IMG/VR virus record: IMGVR_UViG_3300045747_000506
Coordinates: 1-61,640 of that record
DNA from: a virus
Direction: 5' to 3' (one strand)
DNA length: 61,640 nt
Part shown: positions 1 to 10,603 of the stretch, one piece after another
Layout: every line of letters starts with the position of its first letter
Numbering within the stretch: the first letter of the stretch is position 1
Made by a program: the position numbers and the translations under genes
Notes under the pieces: model-generated
Seen by the model: only the letters and a program-made list of their open reading frames with translations
Told to the model about the DNA's origin: nothing
The model's database searches: none

Positions 1-226
1 AAAAGAATCCGCACATCCAATACCAGGAGTTATTCTAACCGCTTCTCCAGTAACAACATCAATACCATCAGTAGTATTTCTTATTTTGTGTTTTACTACT
101 ACTGTAGCAGACCCATTGTATCCAGCAGCTCTAGCTATTATTTTATAAGTTCCAGCACCTAATTGGAAATCAGTATTAGTTCCTCCTGTACCAGTAAAAG
201 CACTAGGATTTAAAACTATTCCTGTA
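1..226. repeat. Terminal redundancy, left copy
   Basis: Bases 1-226 recur at 61415-61640 with one difference (C at 99, T at 61513). The repeat lies inside one continuous fibre gene, so it is best read as the overlap left when a circular or permuted genome was linearised. It is not a functional repeat. The variant changes codon 1802 of the fibre from Val (GTA) to Ile (ATA). Confidence 0.9.
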
Positions 227-3200
227 GCATCTTTTAAAGTATTTATATACCGTGATACATAAGTACCTGCTACAGATGCTTGTCCTGAAGCCCCAGATGT
301 AAACTGTCCAGTGATAGATGCTGTTCTAACCATTAAATTAGGTAGCGAAACTAAACTAGGTGATTTTGAAGCTGTAAAAGTAAAATATCCATTACCAAGA
401 ACAGTGGAGTCAATTCCTGTAATTGATGCATAAGGAACTTCAACTTCTATTGTCAATATCCCTGTAGTAGGAGAGTATTTATGAATACATCCAGTATATG
501 CGGAACCTGAATTTCCTTGTCTATAATCATATGATGAAGGACTTATTTTACCAGTACCGAAAAAAGCATCTACTTGTCTAGATTGTAATCCAGTACCGAT
601 CATAATATCAAATCTAGTTGGAAGTGCAGTAGTAGAAGCCGAAGTATAACCTACTCCAGTTACTAATATACCATTTGTATTCATACTAGAAGTAGTTTGA
701 GTAGGAGCTACTGTATTTAAAACTGTTGCAAAATTATTAGAAGCATTTTTTAAATAAGTATTAAAAGTACCTATAGCATCCGAAGTTGTAATAGCAGTAG
801 TCTTAAACACAAAACTCATTGTATCTGAACTTACTTGTTGAGTTGGGGATGCTGTAGCGTTGTTATCGGCTGTGGCAAGAATTGTAACTAAGTTAGACGT
901 TGTTGTACTATTTCCGTTTTTAGCATAAAAAGTATCCCCTGCAACAACTTCAAAACTAGCTGAGGCTGATGCTATATAACTATTAGTCGCTACAGACCAT
1001 CCTTGTGCCATCACCGTACTATTTTTATAAACTTGAGCAAATGCAACACTCACTCCCCCTAGAGAGGCACTTACGTTAACATTGGCATTCTTTAAAGCAG
1101 TATATATACCCGTAGTTGAATCATATTTATATATTCCAGTATTTGAATTTTGAGTCAATGCTCCACTAATAATTGCAGTACCGAATGCTGTACTAGAACT
1201 TAAAAATGAACTCTGAGTATCAGTAATCTTCATATTCACAAAAGGAGTTACGTCTACTGAGGTTAAATTAGGCTTACCGACTTTTGAGATAGTGAATTTA
1301 GCTTCCACTGTTCCATTAGAACCAGTTGCCGTTCCTTCAGTATGGGCACGTATTATATCTCCAGCATTTAATTGCCCCGACCACGAAACTTCGCCAGGTA
1401 AGTTTGCCGCTGAGATAGCAAATGCTGCCAACAATGAAGATGGAACTGTTAATGATTGAGGAGAAATAGTTCCCTCTGAACTATTCTTAGTTATCCCCAA
1501 CATATTTCCACCAACAAAACAGTCAGTATAAGAAATATTAAAATTACCATCTACGTTTATTTTAAAATATCCACCTAATGCAGCATCGTCTGTATAGATA
1601 ACATCACTACCTAAGTTCTGTACCATATTGCTAAATCTTCTAATTTTTGTATTAGTACTCCCATACCCGTTTGCAGTACGTAGTTGAACACAAGAATCCG
1701 ACTGACTCCATTGTGGTAAAACATTTGAAAAATTTGCTGGGATTGAGGTTTCTGTTAAAGATAGAGATAGTATATTTAAAGCATTAGCGGTAGGAGCTAC
1801 ATCAGCACCTATTCTTATTTTATCTCCAATATTAACATCAAAAGTACAGGACATTATTGAAGGATAGTTTAAAGCATAGACACTCCCTCTACATTGTAAT
1901 TCAGAAGTTGTTGGAGTGGTAGTTAATATAGATTGATTTTTAGATATGTAAGTAAACATACCAGCCACACCAAGAAGGTTTGCTTGTACTGAAAGTTTAC
2001 CAGCTTTATTCATCTGTACTACTGTACCATTTACAGAAGGTGTACCAATAATTGTCCAAGCATCACCTTGAGTAATGGCTTGCGTATCAAATTTAACGAT
2101 AAAAGTATCTGTACTTCCTCTAGCACTAGCACCTTCAAATCTTAATTGGTGAGTTGGTATGGTGATTTTAGAGTCTGAAGATACGTTGAGTTGTTTCAGG
2201 GAGCCTTGTTTAGAGATTGAGAAATGTACTGGAGCGACAACATACGGAGTAGTTGCAGCATCAGTTTGTATTCTTATAATGTCGTTTACATTTAAGTACC
2301 CTGTCCATGATAGTTTTTGAGGGAGCCTTGTAGAAGATATACTATTTGATCCAGCTATATCTAGTATAGATGCCGATGGTATTGAAGAAAATCCAGCTAT
2401 AGTTAAACTTGCAGAGTTTAATGTGAAAGCTACGTTAGTTCCTGTAGAAGTGTCGGCAAGTTGAGAGTAATTTAAAGTATAAGTTCCAGCAGTAAGTGCA
2501 GTCCAACTATCTCCGAATACTGAATCAGATACATATTTTATATCTGATCCAGTATTTGATGCTAAATTTGTAAGTCTAGCTACTCCAGTATTTGTTGATC
2601 CATAACCTGTCCATCCATTTAATGCCATATAACTATCAGGAGTCTGAACTAATTGAGCTGAAGTAAGAGGGATTGTAGTAGTTGTAGAATTATTTTCACT
2701 CCATCCTTGTACGGGTATTGGCCCTGTCTCAAAAGAAAACGCTTCAGTGTTTGCAATCATTGATCCAGCATTTGCCTTTGTAAGAGATGCATTACTTGTT
2801 CCTTGCATAGAAAATGTAAAATAACTTTTAGAAGGTTCAATTAAAACATAATTAGATACTGCTGCGGAGTTTGCTCTAACTAGTATTCCAGCATATCGTA
2901 TTGTAGAAAATGCAGTTGAAGTTAGACCTGCTGGTAGAGATATTTGAGCTTCAGCAGCAAGCGTAGTCCCAGAAGTCCCTTTAAATTTAACATATAAATC
3001 AGAACCTTTTCTTTTATAATAACAATCTAATCCAGACATTGTACCAAAAGAACCATTGGGAGAACTTGGAGTAAAAGAAGTCCAATCAAAATCATTGATT
3101 ACAGGTATTGTAATACTAGTACTAGTTAAAGCTGTAGCTGTTAATTGTACTACAATATCATCTAAATATGATTCTGTATTAGCTTCAACTACACTTGGAA

Positions 3201-5502
3201 TAGTATAAGACATACTTAAGCAATTAGCTGGTACGTCAAAACTAAATGACTTTCTATTCACTAAATCTGAAATTCTAATACCTGTACTAACACCTGTAGC
3301 GGCTTGAGATAGAGTAGCTGTTAATGTAGAAGTATTTAAAGCTGTAATTGTTGTACCAACTGGAATAGCACTACCTGTAATTACCATACCTACTTTAAGT
3401 GTATTAAATGCACTTGTAGTCATTCCCGTAAGAGAGGTAGAAGTATTAGCTGTAGTAGCCGTTAAAGCTTGAGAGTTTGTAGCTATTGATTGAGATGCTG
3501 CTAAAGTTGTAGCGTTAGTTTCATCTGAAATTAATATGTTTAAATTTCCTGAAGTAGCCGAAGAAACTACGTCTAAATTTAATGTTAAGTTTTTACCTCT
3601 AAACTTTTTATCAACTGCAATTACTTTTTTGAAAGATTTAATTGAAGTTGAATGTTGAAGTCTGAATGATTTTGTACCGTGAAGAACTGGAGCAGTTACT
3701 AATTCAAGTCCAGTTTGAGTGTAGTCAGTTAACGTAGAAGAGTCTGCTTGATCTGTTGATAATATATCTACTGACCCTACTCCGCTTCCTCCCCCACCTA
3801 CTGCACTAAGAGCTCCATCCTTAACAGTAAAAAATTCTTTAGTATCACTGGCCCAAACTAACTCCCCGTTTTGAGCAGTAGTTGCGTATGTAGTTAAGTT
3901 AGCTTTTGTATCCTTCTTAGGGTCAAGTCTACTTGGATTTTGAATACTTTTATTTGTTAAATTTTCTACTCCTGTAGGAGTTGTGTAGTCAGTGCCTGCC
4001 ACTAAAGCAGACTGTTTGGCGTTCCAAGTGGCTTTCTCTGTATCAGTAGCAAATCTATGAGTCGCATCTTGAGTAATATTTGCAGGATTGCTTGTGTCTA
4101 AGTTCGGAACATTTGAAAGTCCTACTTGAGTTTTAGTTAGCCCTGTCAACCCACTACCATTTCCAGTTGGAGCTAAATAATCTGTTCCTGCGGTAAGTGC
4201 AGACTGTTTTGCTGTCCATGCCGTTTGTTGAGCATCTGTAGTAAATCTATGAGTAGAATCTTGAGTAATATTTGAAGCTACTGTAGCATCCACATTAGGT
4301 ACATTATCTAAATTAATATTAGTTTTAGCATTTGTTTTCTGAGTTCCAGTTAATCCTTGAGCTGCTGTATCTACTCTTAGTCTATTTCCTAACCCAGTTG
4401 CAACCGTAGAAGCAAAATTGGCATCGTTACCTAAGGCCGTTGCTAATTCGTTTAAAGTGTCGAGTGCAGTTGGAGCAGAAGCTATTAACGCATTTATTGC
4501 AGTTGTGATATCTGCTGGAGTTGCTTTAGAGTTTAATTGAGTTTGAATAGCACTAGTTACTCCATGAACATAACTAAGTTCAGTGTTAGTAAGAGTCCCA
4601 ATTTTTAAATTTGGAATATCTACACTAGTACCATCAACTGTAATTTGATCTACAAAAGTAGTGCTTCCAATATTTTTAGTTCTAAAAATTACCTTAGACC
4701 CATTGGCCAGTGTAGTATGATTTTCTGTAGCTAGAACTTCTATATTAGCAACTTCAACTTCTGCCCCAGTGTCGTTAGTAGAGGTGAAAGATTGTTTTGC
4801 AATTGTGTCACCACTCTGAACTTGGCCAACACCAGTTACTCTTTTCTTTCTAAGAATTGTTTTTACTCCAACTGTATCGTCGCTAGCATGTTCTGCTTTT
4901 ATACCAGTTCCTGTTACGTGAAGAGTTTCCTCTGGGGATTGAGTACCAATTCCCATTTTACCGTCTATCAACCGCATCCACTCAGAAAGTGTAGATGCTC
5001 CTAAAGTTACACCTTCAAATAATATTTTTGACCCATAGGCAGAACTTGTTACATCATTTTGAGATAAAGATCTTATTCTAGCTTGTAGTCTTTGAGTATC
5101 TGCATCGTCATTTCCTACGAAATCTACTTCACCTATAATATCTCCAGATTTTGTCTGGTTTCCGCTAGGTCTTTTCTTAAATAATTTTAGTACTGCTCCG
5201 ACTGAATCATTACTACTTTTTGTAATTTGGAATAAACTACTAGTAGCTGATATGGATGCAGATCCAGTTCCTAAATCTATTGTAAAAAGTTGTATATCAA
5301 TAGATCCAGTGTATATTTTTAATGTCCATGAAGTGGGGTCATTTGTGGTATCAACCCAGCATCCCCCTGCCTGTAAAGCAGATGGTCTAGAAGTGCCACT
5401 CATTCCTGAAACAATAGCATCTTTAAAGTTAAGTAGTATTGTCGCTAGATCTATTCCCGATTCAACATAAGGATTTAATGAAGTAAATATTGATTGGCTC
5501 AT
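1..5502 (-). CDS. Large tail fibre protein, main part (continues across the circle join to 61274)
   Basis: An open minus-strand frame runs from an ATG at 5502 (upstream GGAG) to the window edge with no stop. It rejoins the frame ending at 61274 once the duplicated ends are merged, giving 1880 codons. The translation reads like a receptor-binding fibre. It has Ser/Thr/Asn/Gly-rich beta sequence and two copies of a module with NVPN, NITQD, HRF and AKQSAL motifs (roughly residues 330-480), a module common in phage fibres. Two later segments share GYGSTNT...NxGSD motifs near residues 968 and 1278. It follows the J-like tip gene and precedes a likely chaperone gene. Role in host recognition is inferred from family and position; the receptor is unknown. 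Confidence 0.85.
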   Translation of the reverse strand, partial: MSQSIFTSLNPYVESGIDLATILLNFKDAIVSGMSGTSRPSALQAGGCWVDTTNDPTSWTLKIYTGSIDIQLFTIDLGTGSASISATSSLFQITKSSNDSVGAVLKLFKKRPSGNQTKSGDIIGEVDFVGNDDADTQRLQARIRSLSQNDVTSSAYGSKILFEGVTLGASTLSEWMRLIDGKMGIGTQSPEETLHVTGTGIKAEHASDDTVGVKTILRKKRVTGVGQVQSGDTIAKQSFTSTNDTGAEVEVANIEVLATENHTTLANGSKVIFRTKNIGSTTFVDQITVDGTSVDIPNLKIGTLTNTELSYVHGVTSAIQTQLNSKATPADITTAINALIASAPTALDTLNELATALGNDANFASTVATGLGNRLRVDTAAQGLTGTQKTNAKTNINLDNVPNVDATVASNITQDSTHRFTTDAQQTAWTAKQSALTAGTDYLAPTGNGSGLTGLTKTQVGLSNVPNLDTSNPANITQDATHRFATDTEKATWNAKQSALVAGTDYTTPTGVENLTNKSIQNPSRLDPKKDTKANLTTYATTAQNGELVWASDTKEFFTVKDGALSAVGGGGSGVGSVDILSTDQADSSTLTDYTQTGLELVTAPVLHGTKSFRLQHSTSIKSFKKVIAVDKKFRGKNLTLNLDVVSSATSGNLNILISDETNATTLAASQSIATNSQALTATTANTSTSLTGMTTSAFNTLKVGMVITGSAIPVGTTITALNTSTLTATLSQAATGVSTGIRISDLVNRKSFSFDVPANCLSMSYTIPSVVEANTESYLDDIVVQLTATALTSTSITIPVINDFDWTSFTPSSPNGSFGTMSGLDCYYKRKGSDLYVKFKGTSGTTLAAEAQISLPAGLTSTAFSTIRYAGILVRANSAAVSNYVLIEPSKSYFTFSMQGTSNASLTKANAGSMIANTEAFSFETGPIPVQGWSENNSTTTTIPLTSAQLVQTPDSYMALNGWTGYGSTNTGVARLTNLASNTGSDIKYVSDSVFGDSWTALTAGTYTLNYSQLADTSTGTNVAFTLNSASLTIAGFSSIPSASILDIAGSNSISSTRLPQKLSWTGYLNVNDIIRIQTDAATTPYVVAPVHFSISKQGSLKQLNVSSDSKITIPTHQLRFEGASARGSTDTFIVKFDTQAITQGDAWTIIGTPSVNGTVVQMNKAGKLSVQANLLGVAGMFTYISKNQSILTTTPTTSELQCRGSVYALNYPSIMSCTFDVNIGDKIRIGADVAPTANALNILSLSLTETSIPANFSNVLPQWSQSDSCVQLRTANGYGSTNTKIRRFSNMVQNLGSDVIYTDDAALGGYFKINVDGNFNISYTDCFVGGNMLGITKNSSEGTISPQSLTVPSSLLAAFAISAANLPGEVSWSGQLNAGDIIRAHTEGTATGSNGTVEAKFTISKVGKPNLTSVDVTPFVNMKITDTQSSFLSSSTAFGTAIISGALTQNSNTGIYKYDSTTGIYTALKNANVNVSASLGGVSVAFAQVYKNSTVMAQGWSVATNSYIASASASFEVVAGDTFYAKNGNSTTTSNLVTILATADNNATASPTQQVSSDTMSFVFKTTAITTSDAIGTFNTYLKNASNNFATVLNTVAPTQTTSSMNTNGILVTGVGYTSASTTALPTRFDIMIGTGLQSRQVDAFFGTGKISPSSYDYRQGNSGSAYTGCIHKYSPTTGILTIEVEVPYASITGIDSTVLGNGYFTFTASKSPSLVSLPNLMVRTASITGQFTSGASGQASVAGTYVSRYINTLKDATGIVLNPSAFTGTGGTNTDFQLGAGTYKIIARAAGYNGSATVVVKHKIRNTTDGIDVVTGEAVRITPGIGCADSF

Positions 5503-5523
5503 TTATATATCTCCTAATAGTAA

Positions 5524-8500
5524 CTATATAGTATTTGTGCTTCTAGCACCCCATCCCCTAGCCGCTAAATCGAATTGACGACTAACTTGTGCGTTAGATA
5601 CATCATAGAATATAATTTCTAAACTAGAAAGTGTCTTACTAGATATAACGTATCTATCTCCAGATTGCGCTGCATCTTGTGTGATTTGTATATTGGGAGA
5701 AGTACCTGGCCCTTTAAAGGGAGTTGAATAAGTTATAACTGTAGGAGTAGAAGCAGAGGATATAACATTATTATATATGTCAGTGCGTGAAGGCATGTTG
5801 GCTACTATTTTTGCATCTGATACTTTTGGAGTTGTGCTGGCCTTAAGACTGATTAAGTGTAATCGAAATTGGAACACTCTCCCAGTAAAGTCACCAATGG
5901 AGAAAGACCTCCACTCAGTATATGCACTAGAAGACCCTAGTGCCATTGTATCTACAGTACTAAGCAACCCCCAATTAGCTAGTGTGCTTATAGTGTTGGT
6001 TGCACGATATTGTGTTTCTACATCCCAATCAGTATTTCTAGAACTACTAATTGATGCCATAGTGCTTAGTGGAGTCCAACTTGACATTAAATCTGCAACT
6101 GTAAAACCAGATGCCAATATTGAAGACTGTAACCTAACTGTATAAATGTCACCTAAATCTAGTAGTGAGTCGAAGTAATAATACCCATCTGAAAAGTATT
6201 CATTAGTAGTTATCCCACCAGAAACTTTATTTTGAATTAACAGCTCATTTCCCAGTTTATATGTCTTATCGAATACTCCCGTTAATGTTGGGAAGTCATC
6301 TATCTGAGATATTAGATTTAAGTTTGTCAAACTTGGAATTGATGTTATTGCAAATGCCGCAGAATTAGATTCGTTTCCATTCCAATCAATCGCCTTAATT
6401 AAATACGTTCCAGTTCTGGCCTGGGCCTGGGCCATAATACTTGTACTACCAGTTTTTAAAAGCTGAGTTGATGACTCCCAGTACCCATTTGTAGAAGGAG
6501 AATATCTTATTGAATATTGTTTTATGTCGGTATCTAAAACTAGCGGCCAAGTAAACTGAATAACCTCACTAGTTATATTTATATAGAGGGCCAATACATC
6601 GCTCGGTGGGGTAGTTTTTGAAACTGGAGTACAGGTTACTGCTGTAACGGCTCCTAGATCTAACTTAGTTCCGTTTGCACTTACCGCTAAAACTTTAAAA
6701 CTATATAGTGTACCTAATTTAGTTGAGTCCACTAGCACACGATAGTTTGCGTTCCTTGTTACACCGTATAAGTCAAAACCTGTTCCGCTATTTACGTAAA
6801 CTTCATACGCTTCATACGTCCCACCAGTTGTAGGGTAATTCCAATCTAGGTCTACAAAATATTGATACCCACTTCCAGTAAAATACCAAGAGTTACTTAG
6901 TACTTCTAAACTTCTAACTGGACCAGGAGGAGTAATGCCTTCTACTAATGAATTAGTGATTTGAGGAACGTATGCTGGAAGAATCATTGAAGATTCAGCA
7001 GCGTAAACTCCATCTGCTTTTTCTACTAATAGTAATTGTGCCGTTAAATCAGAGGAAGGATTTATCGCCTTAACGATACAGTCTAAAACTATCTCTCCAA
7101 CTTTACCTATTACAATTAAGTCTCCCTCACTTGGGATAGTCCCATTTACAATAAAAGTTTTAGAGTTAACTACACTTAAAGTATTAGTAACAATTCCTGA
7201 AACCGTTCTGGCAACATAGCCGTAACTAACTCCAACTTCAGTAGTAACTCCATCATCTGTAGTAATTGTACTTCCGCTTACAGATGATACTCTAGCTGGC
7301 TGCCCACCTGCCATCATCACATCTTGAGTTATTTGAACATAGTCCCCACGACTACAAACTAAATATTCAAAATCTACCGTAATAGAAATTTGCTCTTGTC
7401 TTAAAATATTTTGGGCCATCATGTAGCGGCCATATCTCCAAGCTTGCTCATAATTAGTACAAGCAAAAGAAGGTAATGGATTAAAAATTACTGCATTGGA
7501 AGAGTTAAATCCATCACTATATACAATTGCTTCTGAAGAGGCCCATGCACTATTTTGATCGATGTATGTTACTTTAACTGCATCGGGAGAGTCGGGATAA
7601 TTTCTTGCAGATGCGAAATTGCTAGAGTTTCTTGGAGTGAAAACTTGAACTGGAACTGTCTTTAACCTATCAACTAATACTCCATATTTTCCATCTATGA
7701 TGTTCAAACTTGCTTGAGCAGAGTTAGCCACTGAGTTTAAAATATTTTGTAGTGTGGTATTAAAATCTAAAATAAAATTTGCCTCAAATCTAGGCATTGT
7801 GTATGTAGATCCAATTGGGGCCGTAGGTACTTGGTCACAATAGTTTGCCCATTCGAGGAGGGAGGGTATATCTAATCGAGATTTCGCTACGGCCTTTTTA
7901 TTTACTTCTCCAGTTAATAAATCTGCAAAAATCCAAGCTGGATTATTTGTAGGTCTTTTAACCCATGTATTTGTGGTAGTATCATAAACATCTAAAACAG
8001 ATGTACATACCGCAGATAAATTCTGAATAGCTCCATTTAATTGTCCAGTTGCTTTTATCTTTAACTCTAAAAATAAGTGTCTTTTTTTAGTTATAATAGG
8101 TACTGTATCAAATCGTGTAACCACTTCATAAAGTGTAAGTAGATCTACTATTTGAAAAGTTGCCGAAGAGGTTGAAGACGCTCTAGTAATCTTTACTTTA
8201 TATTCTCCAACTTCTTTTGGAGCAAATTTAAAAGTTGCATACACTGGAGCATTATTACTTCCAGTAATGTTAGAATCCCCACCTGGAGCTATCTGTCTCT
8301 GAGTAAGTGGATAGTTAACAGTTATTAGTCCAGAAGGAACATGTACAGTTATTATAATGTAATAAGTTTTTGTTAGCGGCCTATCCAAAACAATTACTAC
8401 AGTGCCGAAAGCTGGGGAAGAGGTATTATTATAGTCGGAATGGTTGTGGAAAGATGCTATTCTTCCTATGAATTCCCCACCCAAAAATACGTAATTTCCT

Positions 8501-9765
8501 ACGATAGGTTTTTTAGCAGTAGGTGGGTTTGAAGGATGCACCCAAGCGTAAACAATAGAAGTTCCTTGATTGTAATATCTAGCCGAAGTATAAGTTCCAG
8601 TTTGTGTAGCATCTGCTGCTGATTCATCAAATGTTAAGTCAGAGAAAAATATGTCAGACCCTCCAAGATGACTGTAGCTGGATACGTAAGTTAGATCGTT
8701 ATATGCCTTTCCTTGGGTGTTAAAATCCTCTCCCACTTTACAGAAAATAATATTCATATTTATTGTTCTGTCGTGCCTAGTACCTTGAGTATCTATGGCG
8801 TAAAGCCCACTAGGGCAAACAAAATCTATACTTATTTCTTGAAGATAGTTATTTGGATTGGCTTGGCAGTTTCTTTCTGCTGCATATTCAGAATAAACTA
8901 CTCCTGCATCACTTAAGTTTTTATTTAAAACTATATTTGTGGAGTCTGTATGGACTTGCCCTTTGTACCACTTCATATCGGATGAAACAAAATCATCCCA
9001 AACTCCAGTAGAGATCGCAGGTTTATTTAAATCGAAGAAGTTGAAGCTGTAACCTGTATAACTATTTAGTGGAGTATTCCCTATATAAATATTTCCTTCA
9101 CTGATTGGAGCTATAGGGCCAAAACCAAAATCGTATATAGCGTAGAAATATTGAACTAAATCTCCAGTTGCTGGGTTAGTCTCTAGTACCGTATAGGGAG
9201 AAGCAGCTATCATTGGGAACATTTTAAATGTACCGTAGACTTTTGGCACGTTTCCAAACTTAGAAATATTGTTGGCCTGTCCTGTAATGGCATACATTTG
9301 AGAAGAGTTCGCAGCATTACTACCGAGTCCAAGATTACTTCCACCAAGAGATGGTGGGGGAATAAGAGAGTTCATTAAAAGAGACGCTGCTATCCCAGTA
9401 CCTGCCATTGCAAAAGCGTATGTAAAAGGATTGTCCACTGCAAATTCTGGTCCTAGAAATACAGATACGGCGACTACTGCTGCCAGTATTGCTACCTGTT
9501 TGAACATTTGTCCAAACTCTCCACCTCTAATAACGGGAGCTATTAAAATATTAGAATTTTCTTTTACTGCACAAAATTCCCAAAAACCTGCTGGTATTAC
9601 AACCCCATCTACCAATACGGTAAAGTGTTTTAATACGTTATCATCATCTGGATTTAAATTATTTTCTTGGAGAGATCTGCTTATTAGCTCAGTTAGAGTT
9701 TCATTCTCTTCGTATTTTATTTCAATCTCATTACTTGAGATTGCATTTAATTTTAATTTAATCAT
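5524..9765 (-). CDS. Tail tip / host specificity protein, lambda J-like
   Basis: This 1413-aa protein sits between an NlpC/P60 tail gene and the long fibre, the place of lambda J. The N-terminus (residues about 1-150) carries a small beta domain followed by hydrophobic Gly/Ala segments, as in J-type proteins. The middle has the conserved tip features (a CANYCDQ-like region near 670, then the WRYGRYM segment near 780). Residues about 950-1180 look like two fibronectin type III domains. It is expected to close the tail tip and connect to the receptor-binding fibre. Its start overlaps the end of the NlpC/P60 gene by 8 nt, indicating translational coupling. Confidence 0.85.
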   Translation of the reverse strand: MIKLKLNAISSNEIEIKYEENETLTELISRSLQENNLNPDDDNVLKHFTVLVDGVVIPAGFWEFCAVKENSNILIAPVIRGGEFGQMFKQVAILAAVVAVSVFLGPEFAVDNPFTYAFAMAGTGIAASLLMNSLIPPPSLGGSNLGLGSNAANSSQMYAITGQANNISKFGNVPKVYGTFKMFPMIAASPYTVLETNPATGDLVQYFYAIYDFGFGPIAPISEGNIYIGNTPLNSYTGYSFNFFDLNKPAISTGVWDDFVSSDMKWYKGQVHTDSTNIVLNKNLSDAGVVYSEYAAERNCQANPNNYLQEISIDFVCPSGLYAIDTQGTRHDRTINMNIIFCKVGEDFNTQGKAYNDLTYVSSYSHLGGSDIFFSDLTFDESAADATQTGTYTSARYYNQGTSIVYAWVHPSNPPTAKKPIVGNYVFLGGEFIGRIASFHNHSDYNNTSSPAFGTVVIVLDRPLTKTYYIIITVHVPSGLITVNYPLTQRQIAPGGDSNITGSNNAPVYATFKFAPKEVGEYKVKITRASSTSSATFQIVDLLTLYEVVTRFDTVPIITKKRHLFLELKIKATGQLNGAIQNLSAVCTSVLDVYDTTTNTWVKRPTNNPAWIFADLLTGEVNKKAVAKSRLDIPSLLEWANYCDQVPTAPIGSTYTMPRFEANFILDFNTTLQNILNSVANSAQASLNIIDGKYGVLVDRLKTVPVQVFTPRNSSNFASARNYPDSPDAVKVTYIDQNSAWASSEAIVYSDGFNSSNAVIFNPLPSFACTNYEQAWRYGRYMMAQNILRQEQISITVDFEYLVCSRGDYVQITQDVMMAGGQPARVSSVSGSTITTDDGVTTEVGVSYGYVARTVSGIVTNTLSVVNSKTFIVNGTIPSEGDLIVIGKVGEIVLDCIVKAINPSSDLTAQLLLVEKADGVYAAESSMILPAYVPQITNSLVEGITPPGPVRSLEVLSNSWYFTGSGYQYFVDLDWNYPTTGGTYEAYEVYVNSGTGFDLYGVTRNANYRVLVDSTKLGTLYSFKVLAVSANGTKLDLGAVTAVTCTPVSKTTPPSDVLALYINITSEVIQFTWPLVLDTDIKQYSIRYSPSTNGYWESSTQLLKTGSTSIMAQAQARTGTYLIKAIDWNGNESNSAAFAITSIPSLTNLNLISQIDDFPTLTGVFDKTYKLGNELLIQNKVSGGITTNEYFSDGYYYFDSLLDLGDIYTVRLQSSILASGFTVADLMSSWTPLSTMASISSSRNTDWDVETQYRATNTISTLANWGLLSTVDTMALGSSSAYTEWRSFSIGDFTGRVFQFRLHLISLKASTTPKVSDAKIVANMPSRTDIYNNVISSASTPTVITYSTPFKGPGTSPNIQITQDAAQSGDRYVISSKTLSSLEIIFYDVSNAQVSRQFDLAARGWGARSTNTI

Positions 9766-10123
9766 TTACAACTCGATAATAATTTACAATTAATTTTTTC
9801 CACTTATTAATAGAGTCAATATGAGATCCTAAAGCAATAGAGGTATGGAGCATCTTCCCATCTCCAAGATAAATTGCAATATGTGACTCCACTCCAAAAA
9901 GTTTAATCAATACAATATCCCCAAATTCAGGATTATCTACAACTATAAAGTCTCCAATATTAGTGTATATTAAATTTTTTGTAGTGTCTCTACTAGATGG
10001 CAGGTCGTCATAATACCTTTTTAACTCTATGCCGTATGTCAATAGGTAAAACTCTCTGGCTATATCCCAGCAGTTTAGTTCAGAATAACTTATACCAATA
10101 AGTTTGGAGTATTTCGGAGTCAA
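9758..10123 (-). CDS. NlpC/P60 tail peptidase, lambda K-like
   Basis: This 121-aa protein has the NlpC/P60 cysteine peptidase arrangement. A catalytic Cys lies in NCWD (C18), the His in ESHIAIYLGDGK (H81), and a second His at 93. In siphophages this enzyme, encoded just before J, acts in tail tip assembly or peptidoglycan cleavage during entry. It lacks the N-terminal JAB domain found in lambda K, so it is the short form. Confidence in the family is high; substrate is unknown. Confidence 0.8.
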   Translation of the reverse strand: MTPKYSKLIGISYSELNCWDIAREFYLLTYGIELKRYYDDLPSSRDTTKNLIYTNIGDFIVVDNPEFGDIVLIKLFGVESHIAIYLGDGKMLHTSIALGSHIDSINKWKKLIVNYYRVVND

Positions 10124-10132
10124 TAATTCTCC

Positions 10133-10603
10133 TTAAAAAATTCCAGGAAAATTTTGCGGTGTATATTGCTCACTGGTCATCCCAATGTTTAAGAAATCGT
10201 CCATTGAAAGTGTGGCAGAAATAGTAGATTTATTATAAGAAATATTTCTAATGTGTAGATCGGTAAGTTCAATTTGAACTTGATTTGGATTAGAGGCCAA
10301 TACCATTTCTATCTTTACAGAAATGGGCGTAGTAATAGATCTTAGCTTTCCTATTAAATCTAGTCCTACATTATCAAAAGTTATTTTAGCTTGTCTGGTA
10401 GTTGTGCCGTCATCAGCAGGTAATGTAATTTTCATTGGGAAAGCAATATATAAATTACTTCTTGAAGTTATATCAACTCGATTATTTACTAAGTATTGAG
10501 GAGAAGTAAAACTAGAGTGTGTTAGAGTTACCAGCATCAAAAAGGGATCTTCACTGTCTTGTTTATAAAACTGGGCCAGTAGTTCTGGTGTTACGACATT
10601 CAT
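10133..10603 (-). CDS. Minor tail protein, DUF1833-like
   Basis: A 156-aa beta-rich protein in the position of lambda L. The pattern LTHSSFTSP...VNNRVDITS...AFPMKITLP and the later NPNQVQIELTDLHIRNISY resemble the DUF1833 family of phage tail proteins. I chose the ATG at 10603 over an upstream TTG. It sits in an ATGA overlap with the preceding stop and has GGAAGAAG upstream. Role in tail tip assembly is inferred from order. Confidence 0.65.
   Translation of the reverse strand: MNVVTPELLAQFYKQDSEDPFLMLVTLTHSSFTSPQYLVNNRVDITSRSNLYIAFPMKITLPADDGTTTRQAKITFDNVGLDLIGKLRSITTPISVKIEMVLASNPNQVQIELTDLHIRNISYNKSTISATLSMDDFLNIGMTSEQYTPQNFPGIF

Noticed and set aside
1-226. End duplication considered as true terminal repeats of a linear virion genome
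   Set aside because: It interrupts a continuous fibre gene at an arbitrary place, far from the terminase genes, as expected for an assembly overlap.
5777-6145. A 122-codon plus-strand frame opposite the tail tip gene
   Set aside because: Antisense shadow with no ribosome site, inside a clear J-like gene.
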